From Citromicrobium sp. (lineage in GTDB: Bacteria > Pseudomonadota > Alphaproteobacteria > Sphingomonadales > Sphingomonadaceae), in assembly GCA_003248395.1 (NCBI GenBank), contig QFNA01000027.1, positions 1 through 38,176 of the forward strand: 38,176 nucleotides of DNA, given 5' to 3'. Positions 7,862 through 17,176 of the stretch are shown in pieces. The notes below the pieces were generated by a model. It did not search any database, was not told the origin of the DNA, and saw only the letters and a program-made list of their open reading frames with translations. Every line of letters starts with the position of its first letter. Within the stretch, counting starts at the first letter, position 1. Made by a program: the position numbers and the translations under genes.

Positions 7862-8713
7862 ATGGCAAATCGCACCTATGTCCCGCCCGCAGTATGGACG
7901 AACGATACGGAAAACGGCGGGCGCTTCGCCAGCATCAATCGTCCGACGGCAGGTTCACGCGAGGATCGCGATCTTCCCGTTGGGACGCACGATTTTCAGC
8001 TCTACTCGCTCGCGACGCCCAATGGCGCGAAAGTAGCGATCATGTTCGAGGAACTGCTTGAGGCCGGTCATTCCGGGGCGGAATACGATGCCTGGACAAT
8101 TTCGATCAGCGACGGCGATCAATTCACCAGCGGCTTCGTCGACGTTAATCCCAACAGCAAGATTCCCGCGCTACTCGACAAAAGCGGCCCTGAGCCGGTC
8201 CGCATCTTCGAAAGCGGCGCAATTCTGATGCACCTGGCGGAAAGGTTCGGCGCGTTCCTGCCCACTGACCATTCCCGGGCAGAGGTGCTGAGCTGGCTAT
8301 TCTGGCAGGTTGGCAGCGGGCCGTTCATCGGTGGCGGTTTCGGCCATTTCTATGCCTATGCACCGGAGAAATTCGAATACGCGATCAACCGCTATGCGAT
8401 GGAAACGAAACGGCTGTTCGACGTGGCAAATCAGCGCCTCGGACGGTGCGAATATCTCGGCGGAGACGCTTATTCGATTGCCGATATCGCCAACTTCCCC
8501 TGGCTGGCAGCGTTTGTCGAGGGCACGATCTACGATGATGCCCGCACATTCCTGTCGATCGACGAATACGAGCACGTCGTGCGCTGGGCGAAGCAGATTG
8601 CCGAACGCCCCGCCGTGCGCCGGGGCCGGACCGTGAACAAGACCTGGGGCGACGAAAATACCCAACTGCCCGAGCGTCATTCGGCAGCGGATTTCGATGG
8701 CAAGCATATCTAG
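7862..8713 (+). CDS. yghU: Glutathione-dependent disulfide-bond oxidoreductase, YghU-like
   Basis: The 283-aa sequence follows E. coli YghU (288 aa) nearly end to end: INRPTAG near the N-terminus, LPVGTHDFQLYSLATPNGAK, the FTSGFVDVNPNSKIPALLDK segment, FESGAIL, GGGFGHFYAYAPEKFEYAIN, and ERPAVRRGRTVN near the C-terminus. YghU proteins are Nu-class GSTs that bind two glutathiones and reduce disulfides and organic hydroperoxides. ATG 7862 has AAGGA about 8 bases upstream; an in-frame ATG at 7811 would add 17 residues without family support. The gene is divergent from the topoisomerase gene, with about 100 bp between starts. Confidence 0.93.
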   Translation: MANRTYVPPAVWTNDTENGGRFASINRPTAGSREDRDLPVGTHDFQLYSLATPNGAKVAIMFEELLEAGHSGAEYDAWTISISDGDQFTSGFVDVNPNSKIPALLDKSGPEPVRIFESGAILMHLAERFGAFLPTDHSRAEVLSWLFWQVGSGPFIGGGFGHFYAYAPEKFEYAINRYAMETKRLFDVANQRLGRCEYLGGDAYSIADIANFPWLAAFVEGTIYDDARTFLSIDEYEHVVRWAKQIAERPAVRRGRTVNKTWGDENTQLPERHSAADFDGKHI

Positions 8714-8806
8714 CGGACTTGTAAGAGGGGCGCAGAAAAACTCCGCGATTTCACCGCTTCGTAGCGAAACTGTCGCTGGCCTTTCAACAAGCCGAGCCAG
8801 AAGCGA

Positions 8807-8825
8807 CCCGAATCACATATTCGGG
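8807..8825. promoter_or_regulatory. Perfect inverted repeat before the TonB receptor start
   Basis: CCCGAAT (8807-8813) pairs with ATTCGGG (8819-8825) across a 5-nt spacer. It ends 11 bases before the receptor ATG and its right arm overlaps the G-rich run that would serve as ribosome binding site. It could be a protein operator, or an RNA hairpin that hides the ribosome binding site. Confidence 0.4.
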
Positions 8826-8836
8826 GGCTTCAAGAC

Positions 8837-11203
8837 ATGCGTGGCACTTTTCAAATCGTCCTGCTCGGCGTAGGCTCCTTGCTTCCCTACCAGGCGGCGC
8901 AGGCGCAGGAGCAGACCGAGCAAGCTGACAACGTCATCATCGTGACGGCCCAAAAGGTCGAGCAGCGCGCCGTCGATGTTCCGATCACGATTTCCGCGCT
9001 GAGCGGCGAAAACATCGATGAGCTCGGCGTCAGCGACCTCGACGAGCTTTCGAACTACGTGCCCGGCCTGAACATCCAGGAGCAGAGCGCCAACAATCCC
9101 GGCATCGTTATCCGCGGCATCACCTCGGATTCGGGATCCGCGCAGCAGGGCCCCCGGGTGACGCTCTATTACAACGGGGTGGACATATCGCGATCGCGCG
9201 GTTCGTATCAGGCGATTTACGACCTGGACCGGGTGGAAGTCATCAAGGGACCGCAGGCAACGCTTTTCGGCACGGCCTCTGCAGTGGGCGCGATCAGCCT
9301 GGTTTCGGCCAAGCCGCGAGGGGGCTTTTCTGCCGAGGTGACCGGCGGCTACGGCAATTTCGACCAGACGCTGCTGAGCGGCCACGTCAATGCGGGTTCC
9401 GACATTTTCGCAGGGCGCATCGCGTTCGAATGGCGCACGCGCGACGGCTATGTCGAGAACCTGGCCACGACTCAGGAGGAGGATCTCTATTCGCAGGATC
9501 AGCTCGGTGTCCGCGGGACGATCCGCCTCACGCCCAACGACCGTTTGACCGTCGATCTGGTGGGCACGTACGACCGACAGCGCAACGGCGGCACCCCGTT
9601 CATTTCGGGCACCTTGCCGACACAAGCCGGCCCGGCCGATCCGTTCGGCGGCGCGAACCTTGGCGGGTCGCCCTATTCGCAGCAGGTTCTCGGCAACAGC
9701 CAATTGGGGCTGGTGCGCGATGTCTACGACCTCAATCTGACCGCGAGCTATGAGCTCAGCGACGACGTCACCTTCACCACGGTCAACGGCTATCGCGAGT
9801 TCGACAGTGCGGAAGTCTTCGACGCCGATGGCTCGGCTGCGCCCTATCTGGAATTCGCCGAGATCGCCGAGGGCGACCAGTTCAGCCACGAAGGACGCTT
9901 CGGCTACGATAGCAGGCATTTCCGGGGCTCGCTCGGCTGGAACTATTTCACGGAAGACGGCATCCAGAACGTGCCCTTCGCAGGCGAAGAAGGCACATTC
10001 CTGCAATGCCTCGCCAATATCGCAGCGGCGGCGGGGCTCGACCTGCCCTGCGTCGCACCCGACGGCAGTGTGCCCGCCGCCCAGCTCACATCGATTCTGA
10101 CCGGCGGAGCTCTCACCGAAATTCCCTATAGCTCGACCTTCGAGAACCAGGGCCAGAACGACGCCTATTCGGTATTCGCCGATGTGACCTGGATCCCCAC
10201 CGACAGCATCGAACTGACTGCCGGCCTGCGCTATCTGTGGGAAAACCGCCGCTCGGGATACACCACCGACGTACCTGTTCCCGTACTGCCAGCGCTGCTA
10301 CCGGCACCGTTACGCGACCAGCTGCTGGCCGCCCTGCCCAGCCTGAATTTCTCGCTGATCCCGGGCCAGGTCGACACCGGCGGTGAAACCTTCACGGCGA
10401 GTGGCGAATACGATGCTTTCCTGCCGCGCTTCAACGCGCTCTACCGGCTGTCCGACGATTTGAACGTCTTTGCGACCATTTCCAAGGGTCGCCGCTCCCC
10501 GGTGGTCCAGCTGGCAGCATCACGCGACGCCGCGGGCAACAGCATCCCATCCTTGCAGCTCGTGCCCGAAGAGACCGTGTGGAATTACGAGGCGGGCCTC
10601 AAATTCGCATCGAGCGACGTATCGGGCTCGCTTGGCGTCTATTACCAGAAATACGACGGGTTTCAGGTCACCGTCCTCCAGGATGATGGCTCATCGCGGA
10701 CCGAGAGCGCGGGCACGGCCAGCAATCTGGGCGTCGAAGCAGAGATCAATATTCGCGCAAGCGAATGGCTGAACCTGTTCGGCAATGTCGGATATATCGA
10801 CGGGGGGATCGACGAGAACAACGATTTCGCACCGCAATTTTCCGGCGCGCGTTTTCGCTTGCAGCCCGAATGGCAAGCCGCGGCAGGTTTCACCATCGAC
10901 GCCCCATTGGCCAACGGCGTGCGGATTTTCGCCACGCCTTCGATAACCTATCGCAGCCGGATCTTCTTCGAGGTGCCGAATAATCCGGCCATCTCGCAGG
11001 GGCCGGTGACCTTGCTGAATGCCAAGGCGGGAATAAGCTTTGCCGACGATCGATACGAAATTGCCGGATTTATCCGCAATGCGACCGATGAGGACTATCT
11101 GCTCGACGCCGGAAACACCGGCGGTTCCTTCGGCATTCCGACCTTCATCCCGGCAGAGCCGCGGTTTTATGGTGTCCAGCTCACCGCGCGGTTCGGGGGC
11201 TGA
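8837..11203 (+). CDS. TonB-dependent outer-membrane receptor
   Basis: This 788-aa protein has a signal peptide cleaved near AQA-QEQ (residue 23), a TonB-box-like segment (NVIIVTAQK), a plug domain (about 45-155: VDVPITISALSG ... VPGLNI ... GIVIRGI ... DRVEVIKGPQATLFG) and a long beta-barrel ending in TARFGG. It belongs to the large sphingomonad group of TonB receptors that take up carbohydrates, aromatics or iron chelates. The ligand cannot be inferred, and no transporter or catabolic gene sits beside it. The start at 8837 gives a normal signal peptide. A dyad at 8807-8825 suggests control at initiation. The terminal residue is Gly rather than Phe. Confidence 0.92.
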   Translation: MRGTFQIVLLGVGSLLPYQAAQAQEQTEQADNVIIVTAQKVEQRAVDVPITISALSGENIDELGVSDLDELSNYVPGLNIQEQSANNPGIVIRGITSDSGSAQQGPRVTLYYNGVDISRSRGSYQAIYDLDRVEVIKGPQATLFGTASAVGAISLVSAKPRGGFSAEVTGGYGNFDQTLLSGHVNAGSDIFAGRIAFEWRTRDGYVENLATTQEEDLYSQDQLGVRGTIRLTPNDRLTVDLVGTYDRQRNGGTPFISGTLPTQAGPADPFGGANLGGSPYSQQVLGNSQLGLVRDVYDLNLTASYELSDDVTFTTVNGYREFDSAEVFDADGSAAPYLEFAEIAEGDQFSHEGRFGYDSRHFRGSLGWNYFTEDGIQNVPFAGEEGTFLQCLANIAAAAGLDLPCVAPDGSVPAAQLTSILTGGALTEIPYSSTFENQGQNDAYSVFADVTWIPTDSIELTAGLRYLWENRRSGYTTDVPVPVLPALLPAPLRDQLLAALPSLNFSLIPGQVDTGGETFTASGEYDAFLPRFNALYRLSDDLNVFATISKGRRSPVVQLAASRDAAGNSIPSLQLVPEETVWNYEAGLKFASSDVSGSLGVYYQKYDGFQVTVLQDDGSSRTESAGTASNLGVEAEINIRASEWLNLFGNVGYIDGGIDENNDFAPQFSGARFRLQPEWQAAAGFTIDAPLANGVRIFATPSITYRSRIFFEVPNNPAISQGPVTLLNAKAGISFADDRYEIAGFIRNATDEDYLLDAGNTGGSFGIPTFIPAEPRFYGVQLTARFGG

Positions 11204-11222
11204 GCGTCACCTCTTGGGAGAA

Positions 11223-11297
11223 TGGCTGGGGTGGCAGGATTCGAACCTGCGCATGCCGGTACCAAAAACCGGTGCCTTACCGCTTGGCTACACCCCA
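11223..11297 (-). tRNA. tRNA-Gln (anticodon TTG), CCA encoded
   Basis: On the minus strand the sequence folds as a full cloverleaf: acceptor TGGGGTG/CACCCCA, D-arm GCCAAGCGGTAAGGC, anticodon stem CCGGT/ACCGG with loop TTTTGGT giving anticodon TTG, and T-arm GCAGG-TTCGAAT-CCTGC. The 3' CCA is genomically encoded (11223-11225). It lies 19 bp past the TonB receptor stop in the opposite orientation. No integrase or att duplication is visible nearby. Confidence 0.97.
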
Positions 11298-11367
11298 GCA
11301 AGCGAGCGCTCCTATAGCGAAGCGCGTGGCAATGTGAAGGGGTAAGGGGAAGATTCGCGAGCCCGCC

Positions 11368-11392
11368 GATCGCGGAAATCCTCTCCGCGATC
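11368..11392 (-). terminator. 9-bp perfect hairpin after the efflux channel gene
   Basis: GATCGCGGA (11368-11376) pairs exactly with TCCGCGATC (11384-11392) around a 7-nt loop, 20 bp past the NodT stop on the minus strand. No T-run follows, so it may be a Rho-assisted or mRNA-stabilising hairpin rather than a strict intrinsic terminator. The rest of 11298-11412 holds nothing else I recognise. Confidence 0.5.
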
Positions 11393-11412
11393 ACAGCGAG
11401 GCGAAGCGCGTC

Positions 11413-12879
11413 TCAGTCCTCCACCTCTGCCTCGCGCTGCAGCCTTGAATCGACGAGCTGATCGCCCTGCTCGAACCCGCCCCCAAGGGCGACGAACAGG
11501 GTTGCGCGGTTCTGCATCGCAGCCCGCCTCGTCGCCAGCAGCTGCTGCCTGGCGCTGAAGAGGTTTCTCTCGGCATCGAGCACTTCGAGATAATCCGCCA
11601 CCCCTTCGCGGTACCGCAGCTGCGCGATGCGCGCGATCCGCTCCTGTGCCTCGACAGCGCGTTGCAAGGTCGCGACCTGTTCGTCGAGATAGCGCCTGCC
11701 GGCCAGGGCATCGGCGACTTCCCTGAAAGCGCCCTGCACCGTCCGGTCATAAAGAGCCACCTGCTCTACCTCGAGCGCACGGGCGAGATCCAGGTCCGCC
11801 TCTCTCGCCCCCCAGTCGAAGATCGGCAGACTGATGCTCGGGCCGAAACTCCAGGTGAAGCCGTCGTTTGCGAACAACCCATCGAGACTGGTCGAGCTGA
11901 GCCCGGCGCTGCCGGTCAAAGAGATCGAGGGAAAGAACGCCGCCCGTGCTGCACCGATATTGGCACGCGCCGCGCGCAGCTGCTCTTCCGCCTGGACGAT
12001 GTCAGGCCGCACGAGGAGCAGTTCCGATGGCAAGCCTGCCTTCAGCCTGCGATCGTCGAGTTGAGCGGCCAGTGTCAGGCCAAGCGGAAGGTTTTCCGGA
12101 ACCTCACCGCCGACGAGGACCGCGAGCTGGTTGTTGAGCTGGGCGAGCGCGAGCCGTTCGGACGAAAGCTGCTGCTCGGCCTGGGTCAGCAGGGTTTCCG
12201 CCTGGCGAAACGGCAGCGCGGAGGTGACGCCTGCATCGAGGCGCAGCCGCGCGATCCGCAGGCCTTCCTGCCGGCTCTCGGCCGTCGCTTCGGCGAGGCG
12301 GATCTGCTGCTCGGTTTCGAGAATCTCGAAATAGGTCGTCGCGACGTCGGCGATGAGCGAGAGGTAGAACGCGCGCTGCGCCCACACGGTCGAAAGATAC
12401 TGCGCCCGCGCGGCTTCGCTGAGATTGGCAACGCGGCCCCAGAAGTCCAGTTCGAAGCCGGTGACGCCGACGCCGACCTGAAACCGGTTGGTCGTGATCG
12501 AATCGGTGACGGGTTCGCCATTCGCATCGACGCTCGACACCGGCTGGCGGGTACGCACGCCGCTGCCGTCGGCGACAACCGACGGCAGACGGCGACTGTC
12601 CTGAATGCGATATTGCGCCCTCGCCTGCTCGATCCGCGCCGTCGCAGCGACGAGATCGCGATTGTTCGCCAGCGCCGAAGCAATCAACGCCTCGAGGCGC
12701 GGATCGGCGAACCAGTCGCGATAGGAAAGCTGTGATGCGACGACGCTGCCATCGGGCCGGAGATCTTCGGCGAAGAGCGGCGCGGTCGCGGCTTCGGGGC
12801 GCGTATGGTCGGGGGCCATGTTGACGCAGGCGGTCAGCGACGTCGCCAGAACGGCTGCGCTCAAATGGTGGAATTTCAT
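11413..12879 (-). CDS. RND efflux outer-membrane channel lipoprotein, NodT/OprM family
   Basis: This 488-aa protein has a lipoprotein signal ending in LTAC (Cys18) and two copies of the outer-membrane-efflux repeat (about residues 60-250 and 280-470), rich in the heptad helices that form the periplasmic tunnel. The family supplies the exit duct for RND pumps. Its ATG overlaps the stop of the RND permease gene by 4 bases (ATGA), so translation is probably coupled. The frameshifts in that permease would weaken coupling. The reading frame here is intact and typical in length. Confidence 0.93.
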   Translation of the reverse strand: MKFHHLSAAVLATSLTACVNMAPDHTRPEAATAPLFAEDLRPDGSVVASQLSYRDWFADPRLEALIASALANNRDLVAATARIEQARAQYRIQDSRRLPSVVADGSGVRTRQPVSSVDANGEPVTDSITTNRFQVGVGVTGFELDFWGRVANLSEAARAQYLSTVWAQRAFYLSLIADVATTYFEILETEQQIRLAEATAESRQEGLRIARLRLDAGVTSALPFRQAETLLTQAEQQLSSERLALAQLNNQLAVLVGGEVPENLPLGLTLAAQLDDRRLKAGLPSELLLVRPDIVQAEEQLRAARANIGAARAAFFPSISLTGSAGLSSTSLDGLFANDGFTWSFGPSISLPIFDWGAREADLDLARALEVEQVALYDRTVQGAFREVADALAGRRYLDEQVATLQRAVEAQERIARIAQLRYREGVADYLEVLDAERNLFSARQQLLATRRAAMQNRATLFVALGGGFEQGDQLVDSRLQREAEVED

Positions 12880-15800
12880 GCGCTGTCTCCAGCCGGAACG
12901 TCTATTTTTTCGCCCACACCGTGGCCCGTAGCCTTGGGATCCTGCCGACTGAGATTGCGGCGAACCAGCAGGTAGAGCATCGGGATCAGGAATATGCCCA
13001 GCGCGGTGGCGGCGATCATGCCGCCCGCGACGCCGGTACCCACGGCAATGCGGCTCGCGGCGCCCGCACCACTGGCGAGGATCAGCGGGACCATGCCCAT
13101 AGTGAACGCGAGCGACGTCATGATGATCGGGCGCAGGCGCAGGCGGGCGGCGGATTTCACGGCGTCGATGCGGCGTTTGCCGTTCTCTTCCTCCTCGATC
13201 GCGAATTCGACGATGAGAATGGCGTTCTTCGCCGCGAGACCGATGATCGTGATCAGACCCACGTTGAAGTAGATGTCGGCCGACAAGCCCCGGAGCATCG
13301 AGAACAGGACCGCGCCCAGCACGCCCATCGGGACGATCAGCAGCACGGCGAACGGCACCGCCCAGCTTTCATACAGTGCGGCAAGGACATCTCGTCGAGC
13401 GCAGCGCCCGATGATTCGCCCGGAGCGGCCTGGCCCGAAAGCGTCATCGCGGGATAGCCATTGTACCGGGCCAGACTGTTCGGCGCGGCTGACCATTCGG
13501 CTTCGGCAAATGTGCCGAACGGCACGAGTTCGCCCTGCTGGTTGGGGATGCGCAGGGCCATGACGTCCTGAGGGGTCATACGGTATTCGGCATCCGCCTG
13601 CACAAGCACCTGCAAAACCCGGCCATCGAGATTGAAGTCGTTGGCATAGGCCGAACCGAAATTGATCGACAGCGCATTGCTGACATCGGTCAGCGAAAGA
13701 CCGAGCGCACGGGCCTGCACGCGGTCGATCGTCACCTCGACCGTCGGGCTCGCCGCCTGATCCTCGGGACGCAGACCAGTGATCAGCGAACTTTGCGAAG
13801 CCATTCCGAGCAACTGGTCCCGCGCAGCCGTAAGCTGTTCACGACCTACCCCTCCGCGATCCTGTAGCTTCAGCGAAAAGCCGCTCGCCTGGCCGAGTGA
13901 CTGGATCGACGGCGGTTGGATGACGAAGGCGATGGCGGAATCGAGCGCCCCGAACTGGCCCATGGCCTGCTGCATGATCGATTCGGCACTGCTTTCGGGC
14001 GCGGTGCGCTCTTCCCACGGCTTGAACGAAGAGAACATCATCGCATTGTTCTGCCCCTGCCCGAAGAAGCTGAAGCCGCGAATGACGACAAGGTTGTCGA
14101 CCTCTTCGTGCCTGGACCGCGGTGATGAGGTAGCCCTGGTCCTCTGTCGGCAAGAAGCCGCTCGGCAGGCGAAAGAACAACAGCACGGTCACTGCAGCGA
14201 GCGCAAGGAACACTGCGAGTGCCCGGAACGGCTTTGCGAGGATCGTGTCGTTGGCACGGCCGTATTTGTCGGTCATCCGCGCAAACCACTGGTTGAACCG
14301 CGCAAAGAAGCGGGTCATCGCGCCTCGCGCCCGCGCCAGCATTCCGCGCCAGCCGGATTGGGGCTCACGCGCCTCGATCGCGTCACCTTCAGCCTCGTCT
14401 TCGGGCAGCGGCGGCTGGTCGCTATCATGGATCGGTTTCAGGAAGGTCGCGCACAGCGCAGGTGTCAGCGACAAGGCGAGGACGGCAGAGAAGAAGATGG
14501 AGATTGCCAGCGTGACGGAGAACTGGCGATAGATTCCACCCGTCGAACCGGGGAAAAACGCCATCGGTATGAACACCGCGATCAGCACCAACGTGATGCC
14601 GATGATGGCGCCCGTAATCTGGTCCATCGCCTTGCGTGTGGCCTGCAGCGGCGGGAGCCCTTCTTCGCGCATGATCCGCTCGACGTTTTCGATCACCACG
14701 ATCGCGTCGTCGACGAGGATACCGATCGCCAGCACCATGCCGAACAGCGACAGCACGTTGATCGAGAAACCGAACAGCCACAATCCCAGGCAGGCACCGG
14801 CGAGCGCAATCGGAACGACGAGCGTCGGGATGAGTGTGGCGCGCCAGTTCTGTAGGAAGAGGAACATGACGAGGAAGACCAGAACCATCGCCTCAATGAG
14901 CGTCACTACGACCTCGTCGACCGAAGCTTCGACGAAAGGCGTGGTGTCGTAGGGAATGGACCAGCTGACGCCGTCAGGCAGACCAGCAGATATTTCGTCC
15001 ATGCGCGCCTTGACGCCTTCGGCCGCAGCCAGGGCATTGGCTCCGGTCGCAAGCTGGATCGCCATCCCCGCCATCGGTTCGCCGTTGAGCGACGTGCCAA
15101 ACGCGTAGGTTTGCGCGCCGAGTTCTACTCGCGCGACCTCGCCCAAGCGGACAACGGCTGCGCCCGTATTGGCGCGAAGGATGATGTTTTCAAACTCCTC
15201 GGGCGTCGAGAAGCGGCCTTCGGTGGTGATGCTGGCGGTGATCTGTTGCCCGTCGACATAAGGCTGGGCACCGATTGAACCACCCGCAGTCTGGCTGTTC
15301 TGCTCACGCACGGCGGCGAGGACGGCACTGGGCGACAGATTGTACGACGCCAGCGCCTCCGGATCGAGCCAGATGCGCATGGCATAGGGCGAACCGAAGA
15401 GAGTGACATCGCCCACGCCTTCGACGCGGCGCAGTTCGTCAACGATCTGGTTCGATGCGATGTTGCCCAGATCAGTGGTTTCCAGCGCCCCATTGTCGGA
15501 GGTAAGCGCCACGATCATCAGGAAGCCAGCGTTGGCCTGTCGGACCGTAATGCCCTGCTGGCGAACGGCTTCGGGCAGACGGGCCTCGACCGTACTCAGA
15601 CGGTTCTGCACCTCGGTTTGCGCGATATCGATATCGGTGCCGGCTTCAAAGGTGAGGGTGATGCTGGCCGTCCCGTTCGACTGGCTCGAGGACGACATGT
15701 AGAGGAAGCCCTCGACGCCGTTGAGCTGCTGTTCGATCACCTGGGTGACGTTATTTTCGAGCGTCTCCGCATCGGCACCGGGATAGGTGACATTGATTGT

Positions 15801-15929
15801 CAGCGAAGGCGGTGCGACCTCGGGATATTGTTCGATCGCCAGCGACTGCAGCGCGATAAATCCGGCGAGCAGGATGCCGAGCGAAACGACCCATGCGAAG
15901 ATGGGTCTGTCGATGAAAAAACGAGCCAT
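12876..15929 (-). pseudogene. RND multidrug efflux permease (AcrB/MexB, HAE1), broken by two internal deletions
   Basis: The product should be an inner-membrane proton-drug antiporter. The first segment (15929 to about 14110) gives the N-terminus MARFFIDRPIFAWVVS, the TM4 pair in ILVDDAIVVIENV, and GFLPTEDQGYLITAVQ. There the frame shifts, and homology resumes in a second frame at EEVDNLVVIRGFSFFGQGQ (about 14105 to 13390). After GESSGAALDEM it shifts back to the first frame at VLAALYESWAVPFAVLLIVP, with the TM10 Lys in GLAAKNAILIVEFA, to the end. By comparison with AcrB about 25 residues are missing at the first junction and about 42 at the second; the two losses together restore the frame. 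Unshifted translation stops at 13839 after about 90 out-of-frame codons. The total, about 1018 codons, is short for the 1040-1080-aa family. Assembly error is the main alternative. Confidence 0.85.
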
Positions 15930-15932
15930 GGA

Positions 15933-17120
15933 TCAGTTTTCCCGGGCGGTGTTCGGCGCCGGTGTCGGCGTGGCCGCGGGAGATCGTTGTCTCGTCGAAT
16001 TCTGCCTGGGCTGCGCCTTTATCGCCTGGACCGGCGCGCCTGGGCGGATTTTCTGCAGGTTGCTGATAATGACCGTATCACCGGCCTTCAGCCCTTCCTC
16101 GACAATCCAGCGCCCTTCGACCAGCGAGCCAAGCTTGATCTGCCGCACCGCTGCAAGGCCATCGCCGTCGATGACGTAAACCGAGCCACCTGTATCGCTG
16201 ACCGTTACAGCGCGCTGGGGTACGGAAATGCCGTTCTGGCGTTGACCGGCAAAGATGCGGGCTCGCACGAATTCACCCGGCAGCAACAGGCCCGACGGAT
16301 TGGGAAATTCGGCGCGGATGCCGACAGTGCCGGTTTCCTCGTCCACCGAGAATGCGAGAAAGTCGATGAAGCCTTCGACCGGATGGTCGGTCCCGTCCTG
16401 ATAGGCGAGGCGGACGGGAACACGATCGTTCTCGTCGAGGTCGATTTCACCTGCTGCAACGGCACGCCGCAATGCGAGCACCTCGCTCGCCGACTGGGCG
16501 AAGCTGACATAGACCGGCGACATCTGTTCGATCGTCGTCATCAGCGTGCCTTCGGCCTGGCTGACCAGCGCACCTTCGGTAATGTCGGCGCGCCCGGCCC
16601 GACCGGAAATCGGCGCGCGCACAGTGGTGTAGCCAAGCTGGAGATCAGCGGCCTCGAGTTGGGCGCGGATTTGGGCAACATTGGCTGCCGCCTCTCGCGA
16701 AGCCGCGACGGCGGCATCGAATTCCTGCCGACTGATGGCGTTTTCGGCGACCAGGGGACGGTACCGTTCGACGACGGCGCTGGCGTTGGCGGCGGTGGCG
16801 CGCGCGCGGTCGAGACTGGCCGCGATCTGCGCACGGCTCGCACGCAATTCGCGCGGGTCGATCCTGAACAGTGGCTGCCCGGCCCGCACGTCGCTACCTT
16901 CCTCGTAGAGCCGCTGCTGCACGATCCCGGTGACGCGCGCACGAACCTCGGCCGTTCTGACGGGCTCCACGCGACCCGGCAATTCGATCACATTGGGGAT
17001 CGCCTGGCTGGCAACGGTGTAGGTCTGCACCGGCACGGCCTGCTGCTGCGGAGCCTCTTCGGGCTGCGAACAGGCAGCGACGAGCAGAGTTGCGGCGAGG
17101 CCGGCGAACAGACGTGTCAT
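15933..17120 (-). CDS. RND efflux periplasmic adaptor (HlyD/AcrA family), lipoprotein
   Basis: The 395-aa membrane fusion protein has a lipobox LVAAC (Cys17), a biotinyl-lipoyl-like half (VEPVRTAEVRARVTGIVQQ), a helical hairpin rich in Arg/Ala/Glu (about 90-160), the returning lipoyl half (GYTTVRAPISGRAGRADI), a beta-barrel and a membrane-proximal domain, then a low-complexity tail. It links the RND permease to the NodT channel. ATG 17120 gives the signal peptide directly; the open frame extends to 17228 but would run through the TetR operator. The permease start follows the stop after 3 bp. The gene is divergent from tetR and the operator lies between them. Confidence 0.93.
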   Translation of the reverse strand: MTRLFAGLAATLLVAACSQPEEAPQQQAVPVQTYTVASQAIPNVIELPGRVEPVRTAEVRARVTGIVQQRLYEEGSDVRAGQPLFRIDPRELRASRAQIAASLDRARATAANASAVVERYRPLVAENAISRQEFDAAVAASREAAANVAQIRAQLEAADLQLGYTTVRAPISGRAGRADITEGALVSQAEGTLMTTIEQMSPVYVSFAQSASEVLALRRAVAAGEIDLDENDRVPVRLAYQDGTDHPVEGFIDFLAFSVDEETGTVGIRAEFPNPSGLLLPGEFVRARIFAGQRQNGISVPQRAVTVSDTGGSVYVIDGDGLAAVRQIKLGSLVEGRWIVEEGLKAGDTVIISNLQKIRPGAPVQAIKAQPRQNSTRQRSPAATPTPAPNTAREN

Positions 17121-17156
17121 GAGAAAAATCCTGGTCAGGTTGTGTGCAGGTGCGAA

Positions 17157-17176
17157 GGTGTAATATTGATTACACC
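17157..17176. promoter_or_regulatory. TetR-type operator between efflux operon and regulator
   Basis: GGTGTAAT (17157-17164) and ATTACACC (17169-17176) are perfect 8-bp inverted repeats around ATTG. The site abuts the regulator's ATG at 17177 and lies 37 bp upstream of the adaptor start, so one bound dimer could silence both divergent genes. The size and symmetry fit TetR-family operators. Confidence 0.75.

Noticed and set aside
11223..11297. tRNA-Gln as an integration site for a genomic island
   Set aside because: No integrase, no duplicated tRNA 3' end and no compositional break were seen on either side.
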